A DNA stretch of 64,000 bases from Pontibacter coccineus (GCF_030546575.1 NZ_JAUOTN010000005.1:310001-374000); one strand, 5' to 3'. Positions 44,255 to 54,118 are shown, counted from the stretch's first letter. The notes: a model not told the origin generated them from the sequence alone. Program-made: numbers and translations.

Positions 44255-47200
44255 TGGTGATCATCCCTCGTTCCGTCTGAATTTGAAGGAAGTACAGGCC
44301 AGCTTTAGCAGCCGGCAGACTGATCTCCACTGCTTCCGGTCTTGGTCCGGTGATGTGCGTTTGGTGCAGGCGTATGCCAAGGGCATCGTATACCTCGATC
44401 AGTTGCACATCAAAATCGGCGTGGCGCAGGCTCACGGTGAACTTTCCGTTATTCGGGTTCGGGTACACGGTGATTGCTTCGGCCGGCATCAGTTCCTCTA
44501 TCACAAAATCGGAGCTGCTGTGGGTTTGTCCGCCGAAGCCGGTGATGGTCACCTTGCCGGTGCTGGCTCCGCGCGGCACGCGCACCTTATATCTGTTTTC
44601 AGCGCCTTCTAGCACCAGGGCTTCCTGCCCGTTAAAAGTAATTTTATCCCCCAGTCCCATAATGCCGAAGTGCTCTCCGGTGATCTCGACCACGGTGCCC
44701 ACTGTACCCTTAGCAGGTTGCATGGTAGCGAATCTCGGGCCCGGAATTACTTCGAAGTTGGTGGCAGTAGTGGCCTTCCCGCCTGGAGTCTCTACAGAGA
44801 TCAGACCGGATTCGGCGCCTTCTGGCACCCGCACTACTAGCTGCTTTGGACTAGCCTCCTGCACCTGCGCCAGCGCCTTCCCGAAACGCACCTGATTGCG
44901 TGCTTTGTCAGTGGCGAAGTGCTCGCCCGCGATCGTGATGCTTGCACCCACAATGCCGGTCTGTTTGCTCAGACCTGAGATGCCAGGTGCGTACCACACG
45001 GTATAGGTCGCGCTGCTCAGGGCCTCGCCACCTTTGGTGTTGATCTGGAATTGGGCAGTAGTGGCTTCTGCCGGCACGCGCACCGTTATCGCGCTACCGC
45101 TACTGCTCAGGATCTCGCAGGTCAGTCCGCCCAGTCTGATGCCTTCGATCATTTCTGCTTGCAGGTGCTCGCCCGTAAGCGTTACGGTCTGGCCGACCAT
45201 GCCTTCTACTGGACTGAAAGAGGTGAGGACGGGCGGCTGGTATACCTGGAACTTATCTGAGGAGGTCACGCCTCCGTCTGGCGTAATTACTTTGAGCGCG
45301 CCTGTTGTAGCGCCTGCCGGCACCAGCACTTTGAGCTCGGTTGCACTGGCGCTCACGACGGTGACTGCCTTGCCATTTAGGTATACCTTGTTGCCGTCTG
45401 GCTTAGAGGCAAAACGCTGGCCGGTGATAGTAACCTCACTGCCAAACTTGCCATCCGCTGGCGCAAAGCCCGTTATACCTGGTGTGGCAAGCACATCCTC
45501 CAGGTTTACGCGTACGGCTTCGTTGATCACCGGCGGCATGTCGTAGATGCGGTTTTGGGTGACGTTGGTGCGGATCGGGGAGTTGAAGTCGAAGAAGATG
45601 TCGGCAAAGTTCTCCACCAGGGTCTTCTCCGCGAGGTCCGCCTTTGGCTTTATGCTGAACTGGATGTAGCCGTGACTGCCGGGCTCGTTGGCCGTAGAGT
45701 CGGGCAGCATGATGTTGTCGAAGGTCCAGGTCAGTACTGGTTGCCCCTTGCCTGAAACCTCCACGCGGCTCGGGTGGGAGGTGGCCCCCAACTGCAGCGT
45801 GCTCAGGTCCAGGTGCTCGGAGAGCGTATCGACCACCACGATGCGGTAGGCCACATCAGTGCCCGTGTTCTGGAAGCGGATCTTGTACTTGAGGGCGGTG
45901 TTCGTCGGCGTATAGAATTCCTCGGTGCGTCCTACCGGGGTCACTAGTTTGTCGTTGGGGTCGTAAGAGTCGGTGATCAGCATGCACTCCGTAGACTTCT
46001 CGGCTTCCTCGTCGTCGGTAGGCAAAAGGTTGATCATGCCTGTGCTCACCGAGCTTGCTGCTTCGCCAGGGCAGCCCTCGATGGTGACGCTGACGGTGGT
46101 GTTGTCGCCGTTGCCGGTTGGCTGGTCTGCCTCCAGGCGCCAGGTATAGCCCAGCGATGGCACCCACAGCACGAGGCTGTCGCCGGCGGCCAGGCGGAAC
46201 TGCTCCTGCGAAGCCAGCTCACCGTTCGCAAACTTGCGGAACAACTCGTGCTGGTCCATGTCGGCAGTGCCGGTGTTGCGCACCACAAAGCGGATCATGC
46301 CCAACTCGGCATTACAGCGGCCGGTAATGGAAACGGTCGGGGTGGGTTCAGCCGGTTTGTTGTTGGAGGGTGTGATCCAGGCGCGGGTGCAGACCGTGCG
46401 GCCGCGCACCAACTCGTTGCCACAGGTTACCAGGTCTTGTATGGTGATGGTGCCGCTTTGGCCAGCTGTTAATTCACCGACTGAAAATTGGTATGTGCCG
46501 TCCGGCAGGCGGGTATAGGGTTTGTCGGCTGAGAGCAACTCTACTTCGCTGGGCAATTGCAGGTATACCTTGGCGTCTGGGGCGGTGGCATGGCCTATAT
46601 TGGAATAATGAAGCATGGTGGAGCTCTCAAAGCAGCGGCGACGGCGAGTCGAGGAAACGCTGACGGAAAGGTAAGGGGAAAGGGTGACGCGGTTTGCGAA
46701 ATTTCTACCTGTCACCGAACTTCCTTTTGTGGCTATGGTAACAGTATGTGGAGACCCAGCCTCCGGCGACACTTGTTCGATAAAAGAGTTGGCCCCAAGT
46801 ACCGGCAATACCTGGATCACTTTGTAAGTACCCACCTGTTCTATGGGCACTCTGTATCTTCCATATGCATCAGAGAAACCGAAAACAGAGCCTGGCTCCA
46901 CTCTTACCGGTATACCTTTTATACCTGGCTCGTTTGTATCCTGTATGCTGTTTAAGTTGGTATCCTGAAATACGGTGCCGGATATGTAACTCTCTACCGG
47001 AATGGACTCCCTGTTCAGGATGAGTAATTGGCTATCGTGGAGCAGCCCGGCCAACACAGTGCTTCCTGCGCCGTTAACTGAAATCAGGTCTGCAGAAACT
47101 GGCAGATGTTCCCTTAGATTTCCCTCATTGTCAAATACTTCCACCGAGTTCCCGGCCACATAGACGTTTCCTGCTTTATCAACTTCTATACTTTGTGGTA

Positions 47201-48707
47201 TGTTAATTTCCACGATTTTTCTTCCCCTGGTCTGGTACTGGAAAAGTAGTTGACCAGCGGCATCATATTTGTTTACCTCATACACCGCCTCCCATGGGAA
47301 ACGCTGGCTCAGGATGATAATAACATAAAGATTGCCAGTAGCATCCACCGCAATATCCTGAAAAACGGGGTTGGGGTAAGAGGAGTCAATTCCGTTTAAA
47401 GCAGTCACCTTAAGAAGCTTGCCTTTTCTGTTATATTGGGCAACCCTGCCGTTTGTTAACACATACAGGAAATGATCAAGCCCGGCGGTTAATCTTTGTC
47501 TGCTCCAGGCTACAGCAGCAGGTATAGGCTCAAAGCTTGAGATGAAGCCCCCGGCTGGACTGAACATCTTTACGGACATGCTATCTAAAACATAAAGCGA
47601 TCCATCATGAGCGGTCGCGATATCCTGGATGATACCAAAGTCAGCTTCCGGACTGCCATTGCCTATTTCTGATAGCTTTATGCCCTGGCGGTTATACTTT
47701 TCAATTTTGCGGGAGTTACTGTTGGCTAAGTACAGGTAGTGACCTGCACTGTCTGCCTCCATGGCTGTCACACTAAGACCTGTTAGTGCAGGGTCAAGTT
47801 CGCCGAAGATGGCCTCCCGCTCACCTGTAGGCCAGAGTTTGAACACCTTCCCATGTTGCGGTTTTCCTGTAAGGCTGCCACTGGATGATACATAAATGTA
47901 CCCTTCCTTGTCAATGCCGATACCCAGGCTTTCGTTGGGTTGTACGCCTGGTAATCGGAGGTTCAAATGGAACTCACCATCAATAGTAAATGTATAAACG
48001 GCGGCATTAGAGGCATCTGCTACATGTATTATACCGGTACTGCTCACCTCAACACCTGTAGGTCGGCCAAAGGCCGGGGCTCCGTTTCCGGGAGTTGTAT
48101 AGGATGCAAGCTGCTGCCCCGTCGCGCTATACTTCACAATGCGTTTGTTTCCTGTGTCTGCCACATACACTGCGCCATCAGGCCCAACGGCCACATCTGT
48201 TGGGGTGTTAAGAGAATTTAGCTCCAGCAGAAATTTGCCTTCGTTCGTGAATTTCCGGACCACATGCTTCGTCACGTCTGTGATATAGATGCTCCCGTCC
48301 GGTGCCACAGCAATCCCCTCCACGGCGGATCCGGTGTACGCGTTGATCAAGTAGTTTTGGAACTTGTGTAATAAGTTACCTTCCTGGTCGTACTTGTAAA
48401 GGTAAAATGAGTAGGAGTCCCAGACATATAAGTTACCGGCAAGGTCTGTAGCCACTGCGCGTGCGCGTCCCTGGTAGGGTACATCGGCTGTCTGTATATC
48501 CTTGATGAAGTTGCCTTCTGAATTCAGTACCCTGACCTGGTAACTATTGGCAACATATATTTCTCCCGTCTGGGCTACTGTTACGCCTACTGGTGTACTT
48601 AGCGTGTGCCCAATTATGTAAGACGGTATAAGCGCATCCTGGGAATGGCTGTCGTGCTGGAAAAAAAACAAGAGGGCAAACAGGAGTAAAGCTGTTCTCA
48701 TAGGCAA
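44235..48707 (-). CDS. Giant T9SS-secreted protein with NHL repeats, SdrD-like and IPT/TIG domains
   Basis: 1,490 residues. Signal peptide (ALLLFALLFFFQHDSHS), then an NHL-type beta-propeller region (about residues 25-570; repeats such as GIAVAPDGSIYITD and DVAVGPDGAVYVAD), an SdrD-B-like domain (about 580-650, ISGTVFQDTNLNSIQD), a DUF11-like segment with DSYDPNDKLVTP (about 960), four IPT/TIG domains (about 1085-1410, each with a V-G-x-x-(V/I)-x-I-x-G-x-x-F motif) and a C-terminal T9SS sorting domain (about 1412-1490, VYPNPNNGKF and AGLYFLQIQ). It is probably surface-exposed or secreted through the type IX pathway, and may bind polymers or partner proteins. The propeller may work as a ligand-binding lid; the function is unknown. 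Confidence 0.88.
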   Translation of the reverse strand: MPMRTALLLFALLFFFQHDSHSQDALIPSYIIGHTLSTPVGVTVAQTGEIYVANSYQVRVLNSEGNFIKDIQTADVPYQGRARAVATDLAGNLYVWDSYSFYLYKYDQEGNLLHKFQNYLINAYTGSAVEGIAVAPDGSIYITDVTKHVVRKFTNEGKFLLELNSLNTPTDVAVGPDGAVYVADTGNKRIVKYSATGQQLASYTTPGNGAPAFGRPTGVEVSSTGIIHVADASNAAVYTFTIDGEFHLNLRLPGVQPNESLGIGIDKEGYIYVSSSGSLTGKPQHGKVFKLWPTGEREAIFGELDPALTGLSVTAMEADSAGHYLYLANSNSRKIEKYNRQGIKLSEIGNGSPEADFGIIQDIATAHDGSLYVLDSMSVKMFSPAGGFISSFEPIPAAVAWSRQRLTAGLDHFLYVLTNGRVAQYNRKGKLLKVTALNGIDSSYPNPVFQDIAVDATGNLYVIIILSQRFPWEAVYEVNKYDAAGQLLFQYQTRGRKIVEINIPQSIEVDKAGNVYVAGNSVEVFDNEGNLREHLPVSADLISVNGAGSTVLAGLLHDSQLLILNRESIPVESYISGTVFQDTNLNSIQDTNEPGIKGIPVRVEPGSVFGFSDAYGRYRVPIEQVGTYKVIQVLPVLGANSFIEQVSPEAGSPHTVTIATKGSSVTGRNFANRVTLSPYLSVSVSSTRRRRCFESSTMLHYSNIGHATAPDAKVYLQLPSEVELLSADKPYTRLPDGTYQFSVGELTAGQSGTITIQDLVTCGNELVRGRTVCTRAWITPSNNKPAEPTPTVSITGRCNAELGMIRFVVRNTGTADMDQHELFRKFANGELASQEQFRLAAGDSLVLWVPSLGYTWRLEADQPTGNGDNTTVSVTIEGCPGEAASSVSTGMINLLPTDDEEAEKSTECMLITDSYDPNDKLVTPVGRTEEFYTPTNTALKYKIRFQNTGTDVAYRIVVVDTLSEHLDLSTLQLGATSHPSRVEVSGKGQPVLTWTFDNIMLPDSTANEPGSHGYIQFSIKPKADLAEKTLVENFADIFFDFNSPIRTNVTQNRIYDMPPVINEAVRVNLEDVLATPGITGFAPADGKFGSEVTITGQRFASKPDGNKVYLNGKAVTVVSASATELKVLVPAGATTGALKVITPDGGVTSSDKFQVYQPPVLTSFSPVEGMVGQTVTLTGEHLQAEMIEGIRLGGLTCEILSSSGSAITVRVPAEATTAQFQINTKGGEALSSATYTVWYAPGISGLSKQTGIVGASITIAGEHFATDKARNQVRFGKALAQVQEASPKQLVVRVPEGAESGLISVETPGGKATTATNFEVIPGPRFATMQPAKGTVGTVVEITGEHFGIMGLGDKITFNGQEALVLEGAENRYKVRVPRGASTGKVTITGFGGQTHSSSDFVIEELMPAEAITVYPNPNNGKFTVSLRHADFDVQLIEVYDALGIRLHQTHITGPRPEAVEISLPAAKAGLYFLQIQTERGMITKKLTVL

Positions 48708-48824
48708 AAGTAGAAAATCGTATGGTGCTGTAAATGTATGTATTAAAGCTTAGATATAGAATATCATGAGCTCCTTCACAACATGATTTTAGTAAAAAAT
48801 ACCCTGTGTTATACCTGCAAAGCC

Positions 48825-48832
48825 TAACTTTG
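48825..48832 (+). promoter_or_regulatory. -7 promoter element of the thioesterase gene
   Basis: TAACTTTG is a perfect TAnnTTTG box 48 bases ahead of the ATG. No convincing upstream TTTG box at 19-21 bases is present. Confidence 0.35.
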
Positions 48833-48880
48833 CCACCCTGACATCGTTATCAGTTCGATGCCACTAAAACCTAACCAAAC

Positions 48881-49318
48881 ATGCCCCATACCTACACCGG
48901 AAAAGTAATGTGGTCGCACCTGGATGCGAACATGCACATGCGCCATTCTGCCTATGCTGATTTCGCCGCGCAGGCCCGTATCGAAGCCCTGGATGAACTG
49001 GGGATGGACATGAAAACCTTCCAGCGCCTGCACATCGGTCCGATCCTGTTCAAGGAGGAAACCACGTACCTGCGAGAGGTGGGAGTAAATGAGGAAATCA
49101 CCATCCAAACAGAACTGACAGCCAGCCGCAAGGACGGTTCCCGCTGGGCACTGCGCCACGAACTGTACAAGGCCGATGGCGTGAAGGCAGCCGTGATCAA
49201 AGTAGAAGGCGCCTGGATTGATGTCTTGAAGAGAAAGCTTGCGGCACTGCCGGAAGAACTGGCGCAGCATTTCATGGAGCTGCCGCGCAGTGCCGATTAT
49301 GTGGAGCTGGAGGGGTAG
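48881..49318 (+). CDS. Hotdog-fold acyl-CoA thioesterase
   Basis: 145 residues. The 4HBT pattern WSHLDANMHMRHSAYADFAAQARIE (about residues 11-36), with its Asp and the central helix, fits the 4-hydroxybenzoyl-CoA thioesterase/YbgC group. The beta strand region with TYLREV and the helical C-terminus complete the fold. The likely reaction is hydrolysis of acyl-CoA; the specific chain length is not readable. It stands alone between the T9SS gene and a repeat-rich gap. Confidence 0.88.
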   Translation: MPHTYTGKVMWSHLDANMHMRHSAYADFAAQARIEALDELGMDMKTFQRLHIGPILFKEETTYLREVGVNEEITIQTELTASRKDGSRWALRHELYKADGVKAAVIKVEGAWIDVLKRKLAALPEELAQHFMELPRSADYVELEG

Positions 49319-49355
49319 GGGTATACCTACCATAACTGGACTGTCCAGGTTTACT

Positions 49356-49481
49356 GCCCTCGCTCGCGTCCCGCGAGTATGAGGTATGTGGTGGCGGGAC
49401 GCCACTTAACACAGGTATAAGGTAAAGCGGCCAGAGGCCGCCCTATAGCTCACACTCGCGGGACGCGAGCGAGGGCGACAG
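49356..49481. repeat. Inverted repeat with copy 2 of the dispersed 55-base repeat
   Basis: Perfect 23-base arms (49356-49378 and 49454-49476) with core CTCGCGTCCCGCGAG. The right half (49425-49481) is the inverse of 8816-8870. Between the arms lie two mini-hairpins, GTGGCG/CGCCAC (49391-49405) and CGGCC/GGCCG (49428-49440). Other parts of the gap 49319-49587 hold AGGTATA motifs (49413, 49562, 49568). Confidence 0.8.
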
Positions 49482-49587
49482 ACAGTAGAAGTCGCCTTAA
49501 GGAGCCGTTTATGTGAGAGGGTGGCCTTTATCTATACCTACATCTACACCTTGACAGACTCAGGTATAGGTATAGCGGGCAACGCAC

Positions 49588-50157
49588 CTAATCAGCAGTT
49601 GCATCCATTTTCTTTTTCGCCTCGATACACCAGAGCAGTTCCCGCAGAAAGTGGTCGGCCCGTTTGTCGGTGGCTTCTTTATCGGCGGCATTGCCTGCCT
49701 CGTCGTAATTGTCCTGCACCTTGGGCACGGGAAACATAGCGGGAACGGTCCAGGCGCGCATTTTCCAGAGCGAGAACTGCAGTGAGGTAATCACCTGCGT
49801 ACCACCGAAAGCCCCTCCTGAAACCGTAGAGATGGCCACCGGCTTGCGGTGCCACTCGTCATAAAGCAGGTCCACCACGTTTTTGAGACTGGCCGGATAG
49901 CCACCGTTATACTCGGGCGTCACGATGATCACCCCGTCTGCCTCCAGTATCTTGTCTCTGAATTCGGTCATTGGTTCTGAAGGGGACTCCAATCGGCTGT
50001 AGCGTTCATGAAACACCGGAAAGTCGTAAGCTTTCAGATCCACGATCTCGGTGCTGGCAAGTTGGTGTTCTTCAAGGTACTTTTTCATGTATAGCGCAAC
50101 GCGGTGGCTTTTCCGGCCGGTGCGTACGCTTGAAGAAATAAGGGCAATGTGGGGCAT
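49588..50157 (-). CDS. NADPH-dependent FMN reductase-like flavoprotein
   Basis: 189 residues. The flavodoxin-like fold begins with ALISSSVRTGRKSHRVALYM (FMN phosphate-binding loop), has the FPVFHERY segment and the conserved TPEYNGGYPASLKNVVDLLYDEW motif near residues 85-110, which binds FMN and forms the dimer face. GGAFGGTQV follows. Members reduce FMN, quinones, azo dyes or chromate with NAD(P)H; the physiological substrate cannot be given. A single gene. Confidence 0.9.
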   Translation of the reverse strand: MPHIALISSSVRTGRKSHRVALYMKKYLEEHQLASTEIVDLKAYDFPVFHERYSRLESPSEPMTEFRDKILEADGVIIVTPEYNGGYPASLKNVVDLLYDEWHRKPVAISTVSGGAFGGTQVITSLQFSLWKMRAWTVPAMFPVPKVQDNYDEAGNAADKEATDKRADHFLRELLWCIEAKKKMDATAD

Positions 50158-50331
50158 GTGTTACTGTTTTAAGGTATAGCTCAAGTTCTGAAATTCTTTA
50201 ATAAAGGACTGTTTTACGAAGGCAAAGTGATTGAAGAAGCTGTAAAAAAAGACAGTGAAGAGAGGTCCTTAGGCACGCTCCATCGGAATAAAATCTTATG
50301 TCTTTTGTCAAAAGAACCTCAATCGTAAAAC

Positions 50332-50829
50332 TTACTTTTCCAATTCGCTGAGCAAATCCTGCAGGTCGAGTGGCTGGGTGTACATGGTGATCTTCCCTTC
50401 CTCGTCGAGCGGCCACTTTTCCTTCGGTCTGTCCCAGTACAACTCCACGCCATTGCCGTCGGGGTCAGAGAGGTATAGCGCTTCCGAAACACCGTGGTCG
50501 GAGGCACCATCGAGCCGGTAGCCGGACTCACGGATCCGCTTCAGGATGGCCGCCAGGTCTTTGCGGGTAGGGTAGAGGATGGCGGTGTGAAAAAGGCCGG
50601 TGCTACGAGCCGGAGCTGGCGTACCGCCTTTGCTGTACCAGGTATTCAACCCGATGTGATGGTGGTAACCACCCGCCGAAATAAAGGCTGCATCCGGCCC
50701 GTACATCATCATCAGTTCAAAACCCAGCAAATCACGGTAAAAAGCCAGGGCCCTGTCGAGGTCTGCTACTTTCAGGTGCACATGCCCGATACGGGTCTGT
50801 GCCGGGACGGTGTATTTTTCTGTTGCCAT
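50332..50829 (-). CDS. Glyoxalase/extradiol dioxygenase-fold protein (VOC), CatE-like
   Basis: 165 residues, one VOC module pair. Metal ligands expected for the VOC fold are seen: IGHVHLKV (His near residue 16), HHHIGLNTW (His near 54-57), LFHTAIL and the acidic residue in DPDGNGVELYW. The N-terminal resemblance is to catechol 2,3-dioxygenase CatE. With a single module pair it may be an active metalloenzyme, a dioxygenase or a resistance protein; the specific role is not visible. It lies between the flavin reductase and a long helical protein. Confidence 0.88.
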   Translation of the reverse strand: MATEKYTVPAQTRIGHVHLKVADLDRALAFYRDLLGFELMMMYGPDAAFISAGGYHHHIGLNTWYSKGGTPAPARSTGLFHTAILYPTRKDLAAILKRIRESGYRLDGASDHGVSEALYLSDPDGNGVELYWDRPKEKWPLDEEGKITMYTQPLDLQDLLSELEK

Positions 50830-50898
50830 GGCGTCTGATTTTTCGTGCTTATACGCGAGCCGCGGTTTTTTGTGGTAGATCGAACACAGGCGCTCAGG

Positions 50899-52416
50899 CT
50901 ACAGGTTACTCTGCGCTAGTTCTAGCAGCACATCATAATAGGGTCGTCGGAGCATTTTGGCTTTCAGCCAGGCATAAAAACTCATGGCCTGGATGTCGGT
51001 ATTCTCAAACGAATCAAATTCGAGGCTCTGCTCTACCTGCTGAAAAAAAGCCTCGCTGGCCACGGCCGCCGGTTGGTCCACCATGTGCTTGATAAGCTGC
51101 AGGTATTGCTTCACGTTGTAGTAGGCCGGTTGCTGTAGCATGTCTTTGAATGTGCGCTCAAAAGACCGGATCTTGTTCAGTACCAGGTCCTCATTGCTGA
51201 GCTCGTACTGCAGAATCAATTCCCCCATTTTTTTCTTCAGCACCCACTCACGCCCCATGGTTTGCTCCAGCCATTTGTCTGATCGCTTGATGCCGAGCAG
51301 CACACGGTTTGCTTTGCCGAAAGCGCCTTGCGCAAAGTAGTTAAAGCTCAAACCCAGCAAGGCCGTTAGTTGGTCGCGCTGACTCAGGTGCACTTTGCTT
51401 TTGTATAGCAGTTTCTCCATCAACCCGATGGCCTCTGCGTTGCTGCGCAGAAAGACGAGGTTGGCCACCATCAAAAAAATGTAGCGCGGATAAAAAGTAG
51501 CGTAGTGATGCTTGCCGTCGCCGCTCATGCTGTTGTGCAGGGCCGCCAGGTAGTGAATCGACTCCACAAACTTCTTGTTCCGGTAGAGCACGTGCGCGAT
51601 CATGTAGAGGAGGCTGAGTTTGTAATACTGGTGCGCCTTGATGAAGCCGTATTTCTGCTCTGTCTCCTGGTACTGGCTGATAATGAAGGGCTCAAAGGTG
51701 AGAAAGTCTTTGCGGGCCAGCACGGCACTCCGGGCAATGGACATCAGCTTAAAAAGCAACTGCGGACGCTTGCTCACAGCCTCGGTCAGGTTGTAACTAG
51801 AGAGCACCTCCTGTATGATCCGGTCGAAGTGCAGGTCGCTGCCCTGGCGCCGGACAGTCTGCAAACGCTGGCTGATGATGCTGCTGGCAATGTTGGCCCG
51901 TTCCATTTCATCGGCTGCTAATTTGTTTTGGTTGCGCTTTTCAATGATTTGGTCCAGGTCCCCGGCAAATTCACTTTCTGCTTTCTCTATCTGCAGGTTG
52001 TAGATGGTGTTGAGCAGATCAAACTGCTCGTTGGCGGCGGCCAACTTTTCGGCCTTGAGCAGGTAGTGCCAGGCCAGTCGCTCTACCTGCGCGTCGAAGA
52101 GGTAGCGGGAGAGGGAGAGCAAACCCATAATGGTAGAAGCGGAAGTGCTGTCCTGCTCCATCCGCTTGAGCATGATGAAGTCCGTGAGGTGGCGGGTGAG
52201 CCTTTTGCGCAGCGCATAGTAGGCCACCGGGTTCGGCTCGTCCGGGTACAGGCGGGCGATCAGCTGCTCTGGTGTGTGGTGCTTGTCCTGCAGCAGGAGT
52301 TTGTACAGCGCCAGGTCCTTGCGACTCTTCTTTTTTTTCTGACGCTGGATGAAAATGCCGAGTTCCCGACGATCTTCTTCACCGAGCGTTTCCAATGTTA
52401 TTTTGAGGTCATCCAT
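50899..52416 (-). CDS. Large helical (TPR-like) cytoplasmic protein of unknown function
   Basis: 505 residues from the ATG at 52416 (MDDLKITLETLG); the upstream start at 52491 adds a short non-conserved leader. It is almost entirely helical with no membrane segments, and has repeated 30-40 residue helix pairs in the middle (for example LLYMIAHVLYRNKKFVESIHYLAAL), reminiscent of TPR-type scaffolds. An N-terminal basic region (RQKKKKSRKDLALYKLLL) may be DNA- or RNA-facing. I do not recognise a defined family. The neighbours give no hint. Confidence 0.7.
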   Translation of the reverse strand: MDDLKITLETLGEEDRRELGIFIQRQKKKKSRKDLALYKLLLQDKHHTPEQLIARLYPDEPNPVAYYALRKRLTRHLTDFIMLKRMEQDSTSASTIMGLLSLSRYLFDAQVERLAWHYLLKAEKLAAANEQFDLLNTIYNLQIEKAESEFAGDLDQIIEKRNQNKLAADEMERANIASSIISQRLQTVRRQGSDLHFDRIIQEVLSSYNLTEAVSKRPQLLFKLMSIARSAVLARKDFLTFEPFIISQYQETEQKYGFIKAHQYYKLSLLYMIAHVLYRNKKFVESIHYLAALHNSMSGDGKHHYATFYPRYIFLMVANLVFLRSNAEAIGLMEKLLYKSKVHLSQRDQLTALLGLSFNYFAQGAFGKANRVLLGIKRSDKWLEQTMGREWVLKKKMGELILQYELSNEDLVLNKIRSFERTFKDMLQQPAYYNVKQYLQLIKHMVDQPAAVASEAFFQQVEQSLEFDSFENTDIQAMSFYAWLKAKMLRRPYYDVLLELAQSNL

Positions 52417-52701
52417 CGTGTTTTCAGCAAAGGATTTTGAATAAGGTGCGCCGGTTAACGGATTAAATGATACGAGTTGAAGGTATAGCACACCCAGTTA
52501 AGAACTTTATAAACTCTTTATAAGATTTACAAAGTCCTATGATGTGAATATAAATGATTGTGTATTAATAATATATACCATATTATATTAAAATTTAAAA
52601 GTCCTTAAAATCATTTTGCTGGCTTTCTATACCCGTGGTCGTGTTGTAGGTTTGATGCATCAAAAGCAGGAAAAAACCATAAACCATAACACACATCCAC
52701 C

Positions 52702-53418
52702 ATGAAACATCTATTGCTCACCATTATCGCCTGCCTTCTCTATGTTGCGGCTCAGGCACAGGACGTCCTCATCAAGCGCAACGGCGACGAACTGGAAGTC
52801 AAAGTGCTCGAGATCAACCTGCAGGAGGTCAAATACAAGCGTTTCGACAACCTGGAAGGCCCCGTTATCTCCATTGCCAAAGCAGACATCTTTATGATCA
52901 AATATGAAAACGGCACTAAGGTGATCATGAACGAGACACGTCCGGCCATGCAGCAACCGGTGTACGCCCGGGGAAACAACCAGCAGCAGAGCCTGAAACT
53001 GGCCGGTCCCCGACTGGGCTTTACGGTGCTGAGCCAGAACTACCGCGACCACATCAAGGATGACTTCGACACGGACGTGAGCGCTCTGATGACCCAGTTT
53101 GGCTGGCAGTTTGAGACAAGGGTGTTCACGCTCGAAAACGGCACCTCCGGACTGTTCGAGTTTGTACCGCTGATCGGTGGCCTGGAACAAGGGAAGTTTC
53201 TGCCGAGTCTGAGTGCGCTGGTAGGTATAAGAGGGGCGAAGGGACTTGAGTTTGGCATCGGTCCCAACGTGTCGCTGGGCGGCGCAGGGCTGGTACTGGC
53301 AGCAGGCACCAATTTTCAAACCCAGGGAGTCAACTTCCCGGTAAACGTCGCCATTGCCCCATCTTCAGATGGCATGCGCTTCAGTGTGCTCTTCGGTTTC
53401 AACTCCCGCAAATACTAA
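52702..53418 (+). CDS. Secreted protein with shared N-terminal domain and a beta-barrel-like C-terminus
   Basis: 238 residues. Signal peptide (LLTIIACLLYVAAQAQ) then a domain of about 60 residues (DVLIKRNGDELEVKVLEINLQEVKYKRF, ending FMIKYENGTKVIMN) that is shared with the next gene. The C-terminal half (about 100-238) has alternating strands with Gly/Phe turns (VLFGFNSRKY at the end), so it may form a small outer-membrane barrel. It is the first of a two-gene unit, 18 bases ahead of the second. A TAGGTTTG -7 box lies at 52647-52654. The function is unknown. Confidence 0.75.
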   Translation: MKHLLLTIIACLLYVAAQAQDVLIKRNGDELEVKVLEINLQEVKYKRFDNLEGPVISIAKADIFMIKYENGTKVIMNETRPAMQQPVYARGNNQQQSLKLAGPRLGFTVLSQNYRDHIKDDFDTDVSALMTQFGWQFETRVFTLENGTSGLFEFVPLIGGLEQGKFLPSLSALVGIRGAKGLEFGIGPNVSLGGAGLVLAAGTNFQTQGVNFPVNVAIAPSSDGMRFSVLFGFNSRKY

Positions 53419-53436
53419 CCCTTAAAACCAGAAGTC

Positions 53437-54036
53437 ATGAAAGGAGCTGTACTATTGCTGTTGTTTTTCAGCCTGCACCACCTGCTGCTGGCACAGGATA
53501 CGATCATAAAAAAGACCGGTGAGGAGATTCCTTCGCGCGTGTTGGAAATAACGCTGCACGAAGTCCTTTACCAGCACCCCGACTCCCTGCAGGGTATAAC
53601 GTGGCGGCTGCCGAAAGCCGAAGTGTTTATGGTGAAGTTTGAAAACGGGACGAAAGAGGTTTTCGAGCAGCAGCCTGATAGTCTCTCAGGTATAGCACCA
53701 GGTATGACGGCTGACGAACTGTATGCGCTGGGTATGGCAGATGCGAAGCAGTATTACAAAGGCAACGGCGCTATGTGGGGTTCGGCTGCCAGCACGATGG
53801 TCATGTTTCCGCTCGGGTTGGCCGGCAGTCTCGTCATTGGAGCCACGCCTCCCAAAGTTAAGTCGACGCTGGTATCCGATGTCCGTTTGCTGGAGGAACA
53901 AGATTACCTGAAAGGCTATAAAGAGCAGGCTGCCCGCAAAAAGAGAGGAAAAGCCCTGGCTGGTGTAGGTATCGGAGCCGGCATACAATTAGGTCTGATC
54001 ATCCTGATCGTGTCCACGCTCTCGGCCACACCCTGA
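53437..54036 (+). CDS. Secreted or membrane protein sharing its N-terminal domain with the preceding gene
   Basis: 199 residues. The signal peptide (LLLLFFSLHHLLLAQ) is followed by the same domain as in 52702: DTIIKKTGEEIPSRVLEITLHEVLY, ending in FMVKFENGTKEVF. The C-terminal part differs: two hydrophobic stretches (about 118-138 and 172-195) suggest membrane insertion. So one sensory or binding module is attached to two different anchors, a barrel and a two-helix tail. The genes are adjacent and probably co-transcribed. No known family name. Confidence 0.72.
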   Translation: MKGAVLLLLFFSLHHLLLAQDTIIKKTGEEIPSRVLEITLHEVLYQHPDSLQGITWRLPKAEVFMVKFENGTKEVFEQQPDSLSGIAPGMTADELYALGMADAKQYYKGNGAMWGSAASTMVMFPLGLAGSLVIGATPPKVKSTLVSDVRLLEEQDYLKGYKEQAARKKRGKALAGVGIGAGIQLGLIILIVSTLSATP

Positions 54037-54055
54037 TAGCAGGTATAGGAAACAC

Positions 54056-54099
54056 AAAACGGGAGTAGCCAGCTGTAAGTAGTGGCTGCTCCCGTTTGT
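54056..54099. terminator. Terminator between the two convergent genes
   Basis: ACGGGAGTAGCCA and TGGCTGCTCCCGT (one mismatch) with flanking AAAA and TTT. It serves the secreted-protein pair on the + strand and arsM on the minus strand. Confidence 0.7.
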
Positions 54100-54118
54100 T
54101 TTGTAGGGTTGTGTGTGA

